In this document: one piece after another, positions 27,433 to 37,503 of the stretch
Layout: each line of letters begins with the position of its first letter
Numbering within the stretch: position 1 is the first letter of the stretch
Source: Verrucomicrobiales bacterium
GTDB lineage: Bacteria > Verrucomicrobiota > Verrucomicrobiia > Verrucomicrobiales > DEV007
Direction: 5' to 3'
Assembly (NCBI GenBank): GCA_014239335.1
Contig: JAAZZC010000234.1
Coordinates: 1-44,353, forward strand
DNA: 44,353 nt
The notes under the pieces: model-generated
What the model was told of the DNA's origin: nothing
Database searches by the model: none
Seen by the model: the letters and a program-made list of their open reading frames with translations, nothing else
Program-made: the position numbers and the translations under genes

Positions 27433-28746
27433 ATGGGTAATTACCAAGAAGCAATTCGTCAAGTTTCCTTAGAAAATATGAATGAGCCATTCTATGAGGG
27501 CTCTGTTCAGAAATTGTATGCCATTCCTGATGAGCCAGATTATATGGTCACGGAAACGACTGCCGGGGGATCAGTTTTTGATGTAGGAACAATTTTCGCG
27601 ATAGATGGTAGTGATGTAGCAAGGGCCGTCTTTAGGCATGTCCTTTATACGAACCTGTCAAAGCCAGAAACTTGGCAAGAGGTACGTGAGGCTGTCAATT
27701 CGGCAGAAGGGCTAGATCCGAAGATGAAGGACATCTTATTGGAGGGAACCATGGATAAGTTAACCTCAGTTGGTGGAGTCACACACCATTGCGGTATGGT
27801 TGACGCGACGACTGGAGAAGTTTCGCATGAGGGCCTCCCCGAGAATGAGAGCGCGTTGAACATTGTTCGAAGATTCAAGATAGAGAAACCTGACCAGGAT
27901 AAGTTCCTTAAGCATTCGTTTTATGATTACAGTAAATTCAATGATCTGGACCGTAACGTTGTTCCTCTGGAATGCATTGTCAGATTCGGTATCACGAGTG
28001 GAAGTTCTGTTTTTAGGAAGTATTTGAAACTTTCGGATTCTGATAAAAGAAAATTTGAGTTGGAGCTTGGGGCCAATGGTCCACTAACTGCTTGGGAGTA
28101 TCTGACGACTCCGATCGTAGACTTTACCAGCAAATATGAACCTGAAGATCGAGCAGTAACGAAACAAGAAGCTCATAACATGTCAGGACTTGACGCGAAG
28201 ACCTTCGCTGAGCTTGGTAAGTTAGCTATTCTGGGAGGCTGGGCAGTCAGGGTCATGGTTGAGAAGATGGGACTTCAGTTGTGGGACTTGAAATGGGAAT
28301 TTGCTAGAGACGGTGATGATCTTGTCTTCGTGGATACCATTGATACGGATTCTTTCAGGGCAACTTCAATCCTTGAGGATGATGGTGACAGGATCGTAAT
28401 TCACTATAATAAGCAGGCGATGCGAGATTATTACAAGATTGCCCATTCTGATTGGCTCAGCGCTATCAATGATGCAAAGGAGCAGGGCAGAGCAGAGGGG
28501 GTTCCTTTTGTTGAAATTTTAAGAGCCAGACAGGAATCGGGCGAGGCTCCGAAAGATCCAGTCGTGGATGAGACATTCTTAGCCATTCAGGTCGGCAAGA
28601 TGAATCTGATAAAGGACTGCATCCTGGGTCGCCGTGAAAGTGCCGAGGTCGCTTCAGCGCTTGAGGATTGTGGTAAAAGAGAGGTCGACTTTTACACTGG
28701 CAATGGTCATAGGGATGCTCTGAAAGAACTTAACGGATTGGCCTAA
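27433..28746 (+). CDS. purC: Divergent SAICAR synthetase (PurC-like)
   Basis: FYEGSVQKLYAIPDEPDYMVTETTAGGSVFDVG; VPLECIVRFGITSGSSV; MGLQLWDLKWEFARDGDDLVFVDTIDTDSFR; first gene of the pur cluster. Confidence 0.75.
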   Translation: MGNYQEAIRQVSLENMNEPFYEGSVQKLYAIPDEPDYMVTETTAGGSVFDVGTIFAIDGSDVARAVFRHVLYTNLSKPETWQEVREAVNSAEGLDPKMKDILLEGTMDKLTSVGGVTHHCGMVDATTGEVSHEGLPENESALNIVRRFKIEKPDQDKFLKHSFYDYSKFNDLDRNVVPLECIVRFGITSGSSVFRKYLKLSDSDKRKFELELGANGPLTAWEYLTTPIVDFTSKYEPEDRAVTKQEAHNMSGLDAKTFAELGKLAILGGWAVRVMVEKMGLQLWDLKWEFARDGDDLVFVDTIDTDSFRATSILEDDGDRIVIHYNKQAMRDYYKIAHSDWLSAINDAKEQGRAEGVPFVEILRARQESGEAPKDPVVDETFLAIQVGKMNLIKDCILGRRESAEVASALEDCGKREVDFYTGNGHRDALKELNGLA

Positions 28747-28755
28747 ATTAAATTA

Positions 28756-29217
28756 ATGGAAAAAATCAGCGCTGAAGTAATTGGTAAATTTGAATCAGAG
28801 GGAGATGCGAATAAGCTCGTGTATGCTCCTTTGAATGCTCCGGTGAAGTATCGTCGAACCAGAATTTACATACTTGAGTATGAGGGGCAGGTACAATCTG
28901 CTGAGGATTTTGTGAACAGAAGCTTGGTCGATGATTATGCGGACGAGGTTTTCTTTACGGGTGAACCGGCCGTTCAGGATTTTTCTTTCTACATTGATTA
29001 CGAAATGAAGCCTGGGGCCTTGGACCTTGAAAAGGAGGCGATTCTTTCAAGCCACAAAGGAACGGAAGGTTTCAATATCCTTTCACTTAAGCTAGTCCAA
29101 CGCATTTATATTTTCTCTGATCCTTCAATAACCTCTGAGCGTTTTGTGCGCGATGTTTGTAACCCAGCAATTCACGTTTGGAGCGTGACTGATTCTAATG
29201 GACGAAAAGTTGCCTGA
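28756..29217 (+). CDS. purS: PurS-like subunit of FGAM synthase, extended
   Basis: YEMKPGALDLEKEAILSSHKGTEGFNILSLKLVQRIYIFSD resembles PurS; directly upstream of purL with 20-nt overlap. Confidence 0.6.
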   Translation: MEKISAEVIGKFESEGDANKLVYAPLNAPVKYRRTRIYILEYEGQVQSAEDFVNRSLVDDYADEVFFTGEPAVQDFSFYIDYEMKPGALDLEKEAILSSHKGTEGFNILSLKLVQRIYIFSDPSITSERFVRDVCNPAIHVWSVTDSNGRKVA

Positions 29218-31615
29218 TCAGCCCTCTAGTAATTATCGAGAGATTCCAATAAGGGACCTCGATCCGGAAGGGTTAGGTTCTTTGAGTGACGCAATGAAGT
29301 TGTCATTGTCTGTGGAGGACATGATAGAGATAAAGGTCTATTACGAAGCAGAAATGCGCCGAGAGCCTACAGATGTTGAGCTGGAGTGCATTGCTCAGAC
29401 CTGGAGTGAACACTGTAAGCATAGGATTTTCGGGGCTCGGATCGAGCATTCGGGTTCGCAGGGGGAAGAAGTCATTGATGGGTTATTTAAGACTTACATC
29501 AAGGCAGTTACTGAGAGGATAATGGAAAGGAAGCCAGGTTTTGTTCTCGGCTGTTTCGTTGATAATGCTGGGTTCATTCGACTCGATGACGAGCAAGCTA
29601 TCTGCCTTAAATTAGAAACACATAATCATCCTTCGGCTATCGAACCTTATGCCGGTGCAAATACTGGGCTAGGTGGTGTGATACGGGATATTTTGGGTGC
29701 GGGCAAAGGCGCCAAGCCCATCGCAAGCTGTGATGTGTTTTGTTTTGGGCCGCCTGACACGGACCCTGATACAATCAAAGCGGACGATGTCATACATCCT
29801 CTCGGGATAATGAGGGGAGTAGTAAGAGGTGTCCGTGATTACGGAAACCGTATGGGTATACCGACCATCAGTGGGGCCATACAATTTGATCCTTCATACA
29901 TATATAATCCATTAGTCTTTTGTGGGACCGCGGGACTGATACCTATCACTGACATAGATAAGGAAATGTCATCAGGTCTTAAGGTGATTGCGGTCGGAGG
30001 CAGGACCGGCAGAGACGGTCTCAAGGGTGCGACCTTTTCTTCAATGGCTCTGGACACGGAGAGTCACGAAGAGGATCAGCAGGCTGTGCAAATCGGCAAC
30101 CCGATCGAAGAGAAGAAGGCCGCCGACTTTGTTATCGAGGCGAGGAAGAAGAATCTTATAGTGTTCGTGACAGATTGTGGAGCAGGAGGCTTTTCGAGTG
30201 CTGCAGGTGAAATGCTCAGTGAGGTTGGCGGGAACCTTTACCTTGAGAAGGCACCACTGAAGGAGCCGGGAATGACGAGCTGGGAAATCTTTTTATCCGA
30301 GAGTCAGGAAAGGATGGTCCTCGCCGTCAAAGAAGAATCAATGCCTCAGCTCATTGAGCTTGCTCAGATCTATGAGACTGAACTAACTGAGATTGGAGAT
30401 TCGGATGAATCTGGGCTATTGAAGGTTTGGCACAATGGGGATCTTGTCTGTGAGCTTGATAATTCTCGCTTACATGATGCCCCGGTGCGGCATTTGAGTT
30501 CCGGTTACCAGCTACCATCAGGAATTGAGTATGATTGGAGTGAGAATAAGCTAGGCGATGATCTTTTATCAGTTCTCGGGGACTTTGCGGTAGGTTCACG
30601 TGAGCCAATTATACGAGAATATGATCACGAGGTTCAGGGTAATACTTTGCTTAAGCCTCTCGCGGGTGCTGAGGGGGATGCTCCTCAGGACGCGTCTGTG
30701 GTGAGGATAGACGACAGTGAGAAGCTCATGGCGATGGGCCTCGCCTTATTGCCGGAATGGGGCAAGACGGACCCTCTGGCCATGGGCAAGGGGACCGTCG
30801 ATGAATGTGTCCGCTCTCTGGTCGTTTCCGGAGCTAACCCAGATAAGATAGCTCTCCTTGATAATTTCTGCGTAGGTAATCCGGACAATCCAGAAGAGTT
30901 GGGGATGCTAGTTGAAACTTGTAAAGGGATGGCAGCAGCGGCAGAGGCATACGGTGCGCCTTTTGTTTCAGGCAAGGACTCCTTTTATAATTACTTTGAA
31001 ACGGATGACGGTGCAGTTTCTATCCCTACGACTTGCCTCATCAGTGGCATGGGAGTCATTGAGGATGAGTCGAACGTTACTGGGTCCTCTGTCCGTAGGA
31101 GTGATTCTCTGATTGCAGTTATTGGAACGACTGATTCTGCAATGGGTGGGAGTGTATATGCGAGGATCAAAGGTCGGACCGGGGCGAAGGTTCCTGACAC
31201 TGGCTTTGATGAGGCGCTGAGATCTTACCGATCATATCATCTGGCCGTGAGTGAGGGGCTTATTCTTGCCGCTCATGATGTCTCTGAGGGTGGGTTAGCA
31301 GTGTCCGCGGCGGAGATGGCCTTTTCAATGGTAGCTGGGATGGAAATTAATCTCGATTTGTTGCCGATTAGCGAGGATTTGAATAACGTTGAAAAGTTAT
31401 TTGCAGAGTCATCATCGAGAATTCTCATCGAATGTGAGTCCGAATCTATTGACCGGATCCAGGAAATATTCTCTGAATCTGCTTTTGCTGTCATCGGCAG
31501 AACAGAATCGAGCCATAAGAGCCTTCGCTTCGAGAGCGATGGTGTTAATATTTTAGATAATGAAATAGAATCTCTCAAAGAGACATGGAAAAACGTCCTC
31601 ACGCCCTATTATTAA
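29198..31615 (+). CDS. purL: Phosphoribosylformylglycinamidine synthase subunit PurL
   Basis: TWSEHCKHRIFGARI, LKLETHNHPSAIEPYAGANTGLGGVIRDILGAGKGAKPIA, SDCGAGGFSSAAGEM-like motif, SGKDSFYN, AHDVSEGGLAVSAAEM. Confidence 0.96.
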   Translation: MDEKLPDQPSSNYREIPIRDLDPEGLGSLSDAMKLSLSVEDMIEIKVYYEAEMRREPTDVELECIAQTWSEHCKHRIFGARIEHSGSQGEEVIDGLFKTYIKAVTERIMERKPGFVLGCFVDNAGFIRLDDEQAICLKLETHNHPSAIEPYAGANTGLGGVIRDILGAGKGAKPIASCDVFCFGPPDTDPDTIKADDVIHPLGIMRGVVRGVRDYGNRMGIPTISGAIQFDPSYIYNPLVFCGTAGLIPITDIDKEMSSGLKVIAVGGRTGRDGLKGATFSSMALDTESHEEDQQAVQIGNPIEEKKAADFVIEARKKNLIVFVTDCGAGGFSSAAGEMLSEVGGNLYLEKAPLKEPGMTSWEIFLSESQERMVLAVKEESMPQLIELAQIYETELTEIGDSDESGLLKVWHNGDLVCELDNSRLHDAPVRHLSSGYQLPSGIEYDWSENKLGDDLLSVLGDFAVGSREPIIREYDHEVQGNTLLKPLAGAEGDAPQDASVVRIDDSEKLMAMGLALLPEWGKTDPLAMGKGTVDECVRSLVVSGANPDKIALLDNFCVGNPDNPEELGMLVETCKGMAAAAEAYGAPFVSGKDSFYNYFETDDGAVSIPTTCLISGMGVIEDESNVTGSSVRRSDSLIAVIGTTDSAMGGSVYARIKGRTGAKVPDTGFDEALRSYRSYHLAVSEGLILAAHDVSEGGLAVSAAEMAFSMVAGMEINLDLLPISEDLNNVEKLFAESSSRILIECESESIDRIQEIFSESAFAVIGRTESSHKSLRFESDGVNILDNEIESLKETWKNVLTPYY

Positions 31616-32328
31616 AGTTCCCTGGAACTAATTGTGATGCTGAAACCTCTCGAGCCTTGGAGGAGGCGGGTTTTTCTAGTGAAATCTTACCCATTGCCTG
31701 CGTCGATGAGAAAAGTTTAGAATCTGCGCAATTGATTGTTCTTAGCGGAGGATTCAGCTACGGTGATTATGTGATGGCTGGTAGGCTTGCACAGCTCGAA
31801 CTCGAACGCCGGGTCGGTGATGCTCTGATGAGGTTTCGTGATGGTGGTGGGTACCTACTCGGTATCTGTAACGGATTCCAAATCCTTACAAAGTTAGGTC
31901 TCCTGCCAGAGGGGAGTTTAATTAATAATGTTTCGGGCCGCTTCATTTGCCGGTGGGTCAAGCTTGAGCGGAGGGTTGATGATAATGCTTTCTTACGTGG
32001 GCTGCCTGAGAATTTTGAGTTACCAATAGCGCATGCCGAGGGTCGGTTTGTGGCTCCTGAAGGAGCCGCTGAGAAGTACATTGATGAGGGCCTCGCTGCT
32101 CTTGTTTATGGAGAAGATGTTAATGGATCAACTAGTCGTATCGCTGGACTAACGGACAGATCAGGTAGGGTCCTTGGACTCATGCCTCATCCGGAGAGAT
32201 TCCTTTGGGCTTCACATCATTATGACCGGGACTGGGTAGGTGATGGTGATGGTAAGGGATTCGGGTACCAGATGTTTAAATCAATTTACACTACAATAGC
32301 GGGCGAAATGGCTCATGAACCGGGATAA
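31585..32328 (+). CDS. purQ: Phosphoribosylformylglycinamidine synthase subunit PurQ
   Basis: KFPGTNCDAET, LSGGFSYGDYVMAGRLAQLE, GICNGFQILTKLGLLPEG, PIAHAEGRFV, GLMPHPER. Confidence 0.96.
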   Translation: MEKRPHALLLKFPGTNCDAETSRALEEAGFSSEILPIACVDEKSLESAQLIVLSGGFSYGDYVMAGRLAQLELERRVGDALMRFRDGGGYLLGICNGFQILTKLGLLPEGSLINNVSGRFICRWVKLERRVDDNAFLRGLPENFELPIAHAEGRFVAPEGAAEKYIDEGLAALVYGEDVNGSTSRIAGLTDRSGRVLGLMPHPERFLWASHHYDRDWVGDGDGKGFGYQMFKSIYTTIAGEMAHEPG

Positions 32329-32332
32329 ATAA

Positions 32333-33319
32333 ATGGCAGAACAGATCACATATAAGGAGGCAGGTGTTGACATTCATGCGGCAGCGGAACTGGTCGGCGA
32401 CATTGGTGAGTTACGTGCACGAACAGAGAAGAATAGAAAGCTTTATGGAGCATTTGGTCTATTTGCTGCAGGTTTCGACCTGAGTTCCTACAATGAGCCT
32501 GTCATTTTCACTGGGTGTGACGGTGTCGGAACGAAGTTGGAACTTTTACTCGAACATGATCTCTTGGAAATTGCCGGTAAGGATCTTGTGGCAATGTCCG
32601 TCAATGATATCCTGACGACTGGTGCCGATCCTGTGATGTTCTTGGACTATATTGGTGTAGGAAAACTGGACAAGACAAAGATTTCCAGAGTCATTGCCGG
32701 AATCGTTGAATGGTGTGAGGCTTGTGATTGTATTCTTGCAGGTGGAGAAACTGCGGAAATGCCTGATCTGGTAATTGAAAACATGATTGAGTTGTCTGGG
32801 TTCGGGATTGGAGTCGCGGAAAAGCCAGACGTCGTGGATCCTACCACGATCGCAGAGGGGGACATATTAATTGGTTATCCTTCTGACGGAATTCATGCTA
32901 ATGGTTGGAGTCTTGTGAGAAGGATCCTTTCAAGTTTTCCGCAGGAGTTCACAGATGAGGATGTTATTTCCCTGTTAGCTCCGACTAGGCTCTACCATGA
33001 TGTCGTGAAAGGGCTCCGCGATGCTGGAGTCAAAGCCAAAGCGATGGCGCACATTACTGGTGGAGGATTGCCTGAAAATCTTGAGAGGATACTAGGTGAT
33101 AAGGGTGCTTCATTGGAGGTTCCAGTGTGGGATTTGCCCGCTGTAGGTAAAGTTTTGAACCATGTCGAAACGGATGAGGCTTTTTCAACATTTAATATGG
33201 GGATTGGCTGGGTCAGTATTGTCAACTCTGATGATGAGGATGCTGCGATGAATGTGGTCTCTGGAGCAGTGCGTTTGGGCTCAATAGGTGGAGATAAATT
33301 ATTAGTAAATTTAGTGTAA
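32333..33319 (+). CDS. purM: Phosphoribosylformylglycinamidine cyclo-ligase
   Basis: YKEAGVDIHAAAELVG, GCDGVGTKL, DLVAMSVNDILTTGADPVMFLDYIGVGKL, AGGETAEMPD, GIHANGWSLVR, MAHITGGGLPENLERIL. Confidence 0.96.
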   Translation: MAEQITYKEAGVDIHAAAELVGDIGELRARTEKNRKLYGAFGLFAAGFDLSSYNEPVIFTGCDGVGTKLELLLEHDLLEIAGKDLVAMSVNDILTTGADPVMFLDYIGVGKLDKTKISRVIAGIVEWCEACDCILAGGETAEMPDLVIENMIELSGFGIGVAEKPDVVDPTTIAEGDILIGYPSDGIHANGWSLVRRILSSFPQEFTDEDVISLLAPTRLYHDVVKGLRDAGVKAKAMAHITGGGLPENLERILGDKGASLEVPVWDLPAVGKVLNHVETDEAFSTFNMGIGWVSIVNSDDEDAAMNVVSGAVRLGSIGGDKLLVNLV

Positions 33320-35245
33320 ATGGGAGACTTCTTAAAACATGAGTGCGGTATTGCGGTTCTTCGCCTCAAGAAGCCCCTTGCCTATTATCATGACAAGTAC
33401 GGCAGCTCTCTGTATGGCTTTCAGAAGCTTTTCTTGCTCATGGAAAAGCAGCACAACCGTGGTCACGACGGCATAGGCATTGGATGCGTTAAGCTCAACA
33501 TGGAGCTTGGGGATCCTTACATGTTCAGGGAAAGGTCCGCGGCAAGGGATTCGCTCACTGTTGTATTCAAGAACCTAATGGATCGGTACCATGGTGTCTG
33601 TGAGAGGAGAGGGATTGATCCTGAAGATCCAAACAATGTGAGTCGGTACTTTGATTTTGGCGGAGAAATCTTATTAGGTCATCTCAGGTACGGAACGTCC
33701 GGCGAATTTGAAGAGGGTTCATGTCATCCGTTCCTCAGGAGGAGTAACTGGGAGACGAGAAGTTTGATGGTGCTCGGTAACTTTAATATGGCGAATGCAC
33801 CCGAGCTGAACCGTACTCTTGTCGACAGGGGTCAGCATCCTGTCTTTGGAACTGACACCCAGACTGTACTGGAGGAAATTGGTTTTTTCTTGGATCAGGC
33901 GCACCAGAACATTTACCGGAGGTCCAAGGCCAGTAAGGTTCCAGGGACCGAAATTCCTGGACTAATCAGTGACAGGCTTCATATGCCCAGGCTCCTGAAG
34001 AAGGCAGCAAAGATATGGGATGGAGGATATGCTATTGCTGGTGCAGTTGGTAATGGTGATGTGTTTGTGATGCGTGATCCTAACGGTATAAGGCCTGCCT
34101 TTTACTTTGAGAATGACGATTTCATTGGTTTCGCCTCCGAAAGAGTTCCTCTGATGACGGTATTTGGACTGGAGAAGGAAGAAGTTTCTGAGGTCCCTGC
34201 AGGTCATGTCGTATCCATTAAAAATACAGGAGAGCTGACCGTGGAGAGGTTTGCAGAAAAGAGACCACTCACTCCCTGCTCCTTTGAAAGAATTTATTTC
34301 TCAAGAGGCAATGATCCTGAGATTTATAGTGAAAGGAAGGAGCTCGGGAGGCTCTTGTCTAAGCCGATACTGAAAGCGATTAATTATAACTTCAGAGATA
34401 CTGTTTTCAGTTTCATTCCGAACACGGCTGACGTTGCCTATCATGGCATGATGGGGGGGTTGCGTGAGTATCAGAGGGGAGCAGTTAAGGCAGAGGTCCA
34501 GAAGGCACTAGCTGACGGTGATCTTAACGAAGAAAAAATTGATGACCTGATTCTTCATAATTGGCCAAGGGGTGAAAAAATTGCGCACAAAGATATTAAG
34601 ATGCGCACTTTCATTAGTCAGGAAAAGGGTCGCAAGCAATTAGTGTCCCACGTTTATGATATTAGTTATGGTGTCGTCAAGCCTGGTGAGACCTTAGTAG
34701 TCATTGATGATTCAATTGTCAGGGGAACTACACTCAGAGAGTCCATCCTAAAGATTTTGGCTCGCACTGATCCTAAAAAGATCGTTGTTGTTTCCAGTGC
34801 TCCTCAGATCCGTTATCCCGACTGTTATGGTATCGACATGTCTGAGCTGGGTAAATTTATTGCTTTTCAAGCAGCTATTGATTTACTGAAAAATTCTACC
34901 AGAGCCTCCCTCATTGCTAAAGTTTATGATGAGTGCCGGGCAGAGTTAAGGAAGCCTGCCGAGGAAATGCGCAATTGTGTTCGTGATATTTATGAGCCTT
35001 TCACGGCAAAGGAAATATCAAAGCAGATAGCGCGCCTCGTCTATCCACAGGACATCAAGTGGAATGGGGAAGTCGAAGTTATTTATCAGGGCATTGAGAA
35101 TCTGAGGTCTGCGTTAGGAGCGAACTGCGGAGACTGGTACTTTACAGGAAATTATCCGACACCGGCCGGAACTGCCGTGGTTAACCGTGCTTTCATTCAA
35201 TACTGTGATGGGATTGAGGGAAGGCCTTATGATTTAGGATTATAA
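33320..35245 (+). CDS. purF: Amidophosphoribosyltransferase (long form)
   Basis: KHECGIAVLRL, ILLGHLRYGTSG, FVMRDPNGIRPAFYFENDDFIGFASE, YISYGV-like region with LVVIDDSIVRGTTLRESILKIL, SAPQIRYPDCYGIDMSELGKFIAF. Confidence 0.93.
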   Translation: MGDFLKHECGIAVLRLKKPLAYYHDKYGSSLYGFQKLFLLMEKQHNRGHDGIGIGCVKLNMELGDPYMFRERSAARDSLTVVFKNLMDRYHGVCERRGIDPEDPNNVSRYFDFGGEILLGHLRYGTSGEFEEGSCHPFLRRSNWETRSLMVLGNFNMANAPELNRTLVDRGQHPVFGTDTQTVLEEIGFFLDQAHQNIYRRSKASKVPGTEIPGLISDRLHMPRLLKKAAKIWDGGYAIAGAVGNGDVFVMRDPNGIRPAFYFENDDFIGFASERVPLMTVFGLEKEEVSEVPAGHVVSIKNTGELTVERFAEKRPLTPCSFERIYFSRGNDPEIYSERKELGRLLSKPILKAINYNFRDTVFSFIPNTADVAYHGMMGGLREYQRGAVKAEVQKALADGDLNEEKIDDLILHNWPRGEKIAHKDIKMRTFISQEKGRKQLVSHVYDISYGVVKPGETLVVIDDSIVRGTTLRESILKILARTDPKKIVVVSSAPQIRYPDCYGIDMSELGKFIAFQAAIDLLKNSTRASLIAKVYDECRAELRKPAEEMRNCVRDIYEPFTAKEISKQIARLVYPQDIKWNGEVEVIYQGIENLRSALGANCGDWYFTGNYPTPAGTAVVNRAFIQYCDGIEGRPYDLGL

Positions 35246-35250
35246 AAACG

Positions 35251-36501
35251 ATGAAAGTTATTGTAGTAGGAAAAGGGGGACGTGAGCATGCTATTGTGAC
35301 CGCATTAGCGGAATCAGAATCATCTCCTGAAGTCTATTGTTATCCTGGCAGTGACGCTATTTTTGAGCTAGCAAAGCAGCTACCCGGGGAAGTTTCTGAT
35401 GTTGATTCTCTAGTCCAGGCCATGCTCTACGAAGGCATCGATTTTTGTGTCGGGGGCGAAGAATCATGGCTGGCCAAGGGATTAGCTGATAAGGCAAGGG
35501 AGAAAGGGATTCCGACATGGGGACCTGTTAAGGAATCCGCGCAACTTGAAGCTAGTAAAGAATTTGCAAAGAAATTTATGTTTAGGCATAATATTCCTAC
35601 GGGCGGTTACGAAGTGGCTAATGATTATGAGTCCGCAATGTCTGCCATCAAAAAATATCCCACAGTGCTAAAGTTTGACGGATTAGCTGCAGGTAAAGGT
35701 GTTGCGATATGTGCTGACGAATCTGAGGCCGAGGCTTTCTTGAAGGAGGTCTATGTTGATGGTCGTTTCGGTGATGGTAGGGTACTCATTGAAGAGTTTC
35801 TTGAGGGCCCTGAAGTGTCTGTGATTGCTGCAGTCAGTGATGGGGAATACCAGATATTTACTCCTGCCCGTGACTATAAGAGGTTAGCCGACGGGGACGA
35901 GGGCCTTAATACTGGAGGAATGGGAGCCGTTGCTTCTCGGGTTCTGATAGATAAGGATTTACTCTCTCTCATTGATCGTGAAGTCATTAAGGCCAGTGTC
36001 GATGGTCTTATTAGTGATGGGATGGACTTTAGAGGTTTCTTGTACGCGGGGCTAATGCTCACTGAGGACGGGCCCAAGTTGCTTGAATATAATTGCCGCT
36101 TTGGTGACCCGGAAGCACAAGCGGTCCTGCCATTAGTAGGAGGTGATTTCAGTTCATATCTTTTTGAGGCGGCAACAGGAAATCTTCAGGAGGACCTGAT
36201 CTCATTTGATGAGAGTTGGAGCATTTGTTTGGTTCTTGCTTCTGCCGGATACCCGAACTCATCGAGGAGCGATGATGTTATCAGGGGCCTCGATTCTGTT
36301 GAAGGTGTGAGGGTCTATCATGCTGGGACAAAAATGAACGAGAATGGTGAATATGCGACCAATGGAGGAAGGGTCTTGGCTGTAGTTGGGCGTGGAGATG
36401 ACCGTGAATCCGCCGTTAGAAATTCCTATAATGAAGCCATTAAAGTCAGTTTTGATGGGGATCAACGTCGCTCAGATATAGGGCGAATGCATTTTGAATA
36501 A
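35251..36501 (+). CDS. purD: Phosphoribosylamine-glycine ligase
   Basis: KVIVVGKGGREHAIVTALAES, FCVGGEESWLAKGLAD, FMFRHNIPTGGYEV, LKFDGLAAGKGV, LIEEFLEGPEVSVIA, NTGGMGAVAS, YNCRFGDPEAQAVLP. Confidence 0.96.
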   Translation: MKVIVVGKGGREHAIVTALAESESSPEVYCYPGSDAIFELAKQLPGEVSDVDSLVQAMLYEGIDFCVGGEESWLAKGLADKAREKGIPTWGPVKESAQLEASKEFAKKFMFRHNIPTGGYEVANDYESAMSAIKKYPTVLKFDGLAAGKGVAICADESEAEAFLKEVYVDGRFGDGRVLIEEFLEGPEVSVIAAVSDGEYQIFTPARDYKRLADGDEGLNTGGMGAVASRVLIDKDLLSLIDREVIKASVDGLISDGMDFRGFLYAGLMLTEDGPKLLEYNCRFGDPEAQAVLPLVGGDFSSYLFEAATGNLQEDLISFDESWSICLVLASAGYPNSSRSDDVIRGLDSVEGVRVYHAGTKMNENGEYATNGGRVLAVVGRGDDRESAVRNSYNEAIKVSFDGDQRRSDIGRMHFE

Positions 36502-36533
36502 TTCAAACTAATAAACATAAATTAAATAAAATA

Positions 36534-36947
36534 ATGAAAGTAATCATCATTTACGGTAGCGCTAACGACAAAGAATTCATGAAGCCTGCACACACCTATC
36601 TGGAGGAACAGGAGGTAAATTATGAGGAGCATGTTATTTCAGCGCATCGGAATTTACCTGAGCTAATTCAATTTTTAAGAGATCTTAACGAATCTGGAGA
36701 AAAGGCTGTTATATTAGCAGTTGCGGGCCTCGCTGCTGCTCTACCAGGGGTCGTAGCAGTCGAAACGGAGCTGCCTTGCGTGGGTGTTCCTGTTCCCGGA
36801 GGACCACTAAATGGGATCGATGCATTATTGGCAATGTGCCAGGTCCCAGGGGGCGTTCCGGTAGGCTCAGTGGGACTACATAGTAAAGCGCCCTTGAATG
36901 CTGCCATGTATGCGCATAGAATACTCAAATTCGCAGGACTTGAGTAA
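36534..36947 (+). CDS. purE: 5-(carboxyamino)imidazole ribonucleotide mutase-like (PurE)
   Basis: IIYGSANDKEFMKPA, HVISAHRNLPEL, VAGLAAALPGVVA, CVGVPVPGGPLNGIDALLAMCQVPGGVPVGSV. Confidence 0.88.
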   Translation: MKVIIIYGSANDKEFMKPAHTYLEEQEVNYEEHVISAHRNLPELIQFLRDLNESGEKAVILAVAGLAAALPGVVAVETELPCVGVPVPGGPLNGIDALLAMCQVPGGVPVGSVGLHSKAPLNAAMYAHRILKFAGLE

Positions 36948-37503
36948 CTCGCACGATCAGGCAACAGGGTGCCCCGGGGGGCAAAGCCTCCTAGGAGAGG
37001 ATGATATTTCCAATAAACTTCGTAGACTCGCGGCGCAGATAGCCGAGATACATCCTGAAGGGCTCTTATCTTTTGTAGGAATTCATACTAGAGGAGTCAC
37101 TGTAGCTGAGAGAGTAAAAGAGATTTTACTGGAGATGGGAAGGGAAGTCCAGATAGGGACTCTGGACATTTCTTTTTATCGTGACGATCTCGATCATAAG
37201 TTAACGAACCCAACAGTGCAGGCCTCTGAGATCCCTTTCGAGATAGAAGGGAGCCGCATCGTTATTTTTGATGATGTTCTTTACACTGGGAGGACCATCC
37301 GTTCAGCCATCGAAGGTGTATCAAAGTATGGTAGGCCATCGAAGGTGGAATTGGCGGTCCTCATTGATAGAGGGAACCGTGAGTTGCCCATACAACCTGA
37401 TTACGTTGGTCATGTTGTAGAGACTGAGCGCTTGGACAGAGTTAAGGTCTGTTTCAAGGAACATGATGGAGAAGATTCAATTAGCCTCATTCCTGGAATA
37501 TGA
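36898..37503 (+). CDS. pyrR: Bifunctional pyr operon regulator/uracil phosphoribosyltransferase PyrR (true start may be inside this ORF)
   Basis: LSFVGIHTRGVTVAERV, GTLDISFYRDDLDHKLTNPTVQASEIPFEIEG, IVIFDDVLYTGRTIRSAIEGVSKYGRPSKVELAVLIDRGNRELPIQPDYVG. Confidence 0.95.
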   Translation: MLPCMRIEYSNSQDLSNSHDQATGCPGGQSLLGEDDISNKLRRLAAQIAEIHPEGLLSFVGIHTRGVTVAERVKEILLEMGREVQIGTLDISFYRDDLDHKLTNPTVQASEIPFEIEGSRIVIFDDVLYTGRTIRSAIEGVSKYGRPSKVELAVLIDRGNRELPIQPDYVGHVVETERLDRVKVCFKEHDGEDSISLIPGI

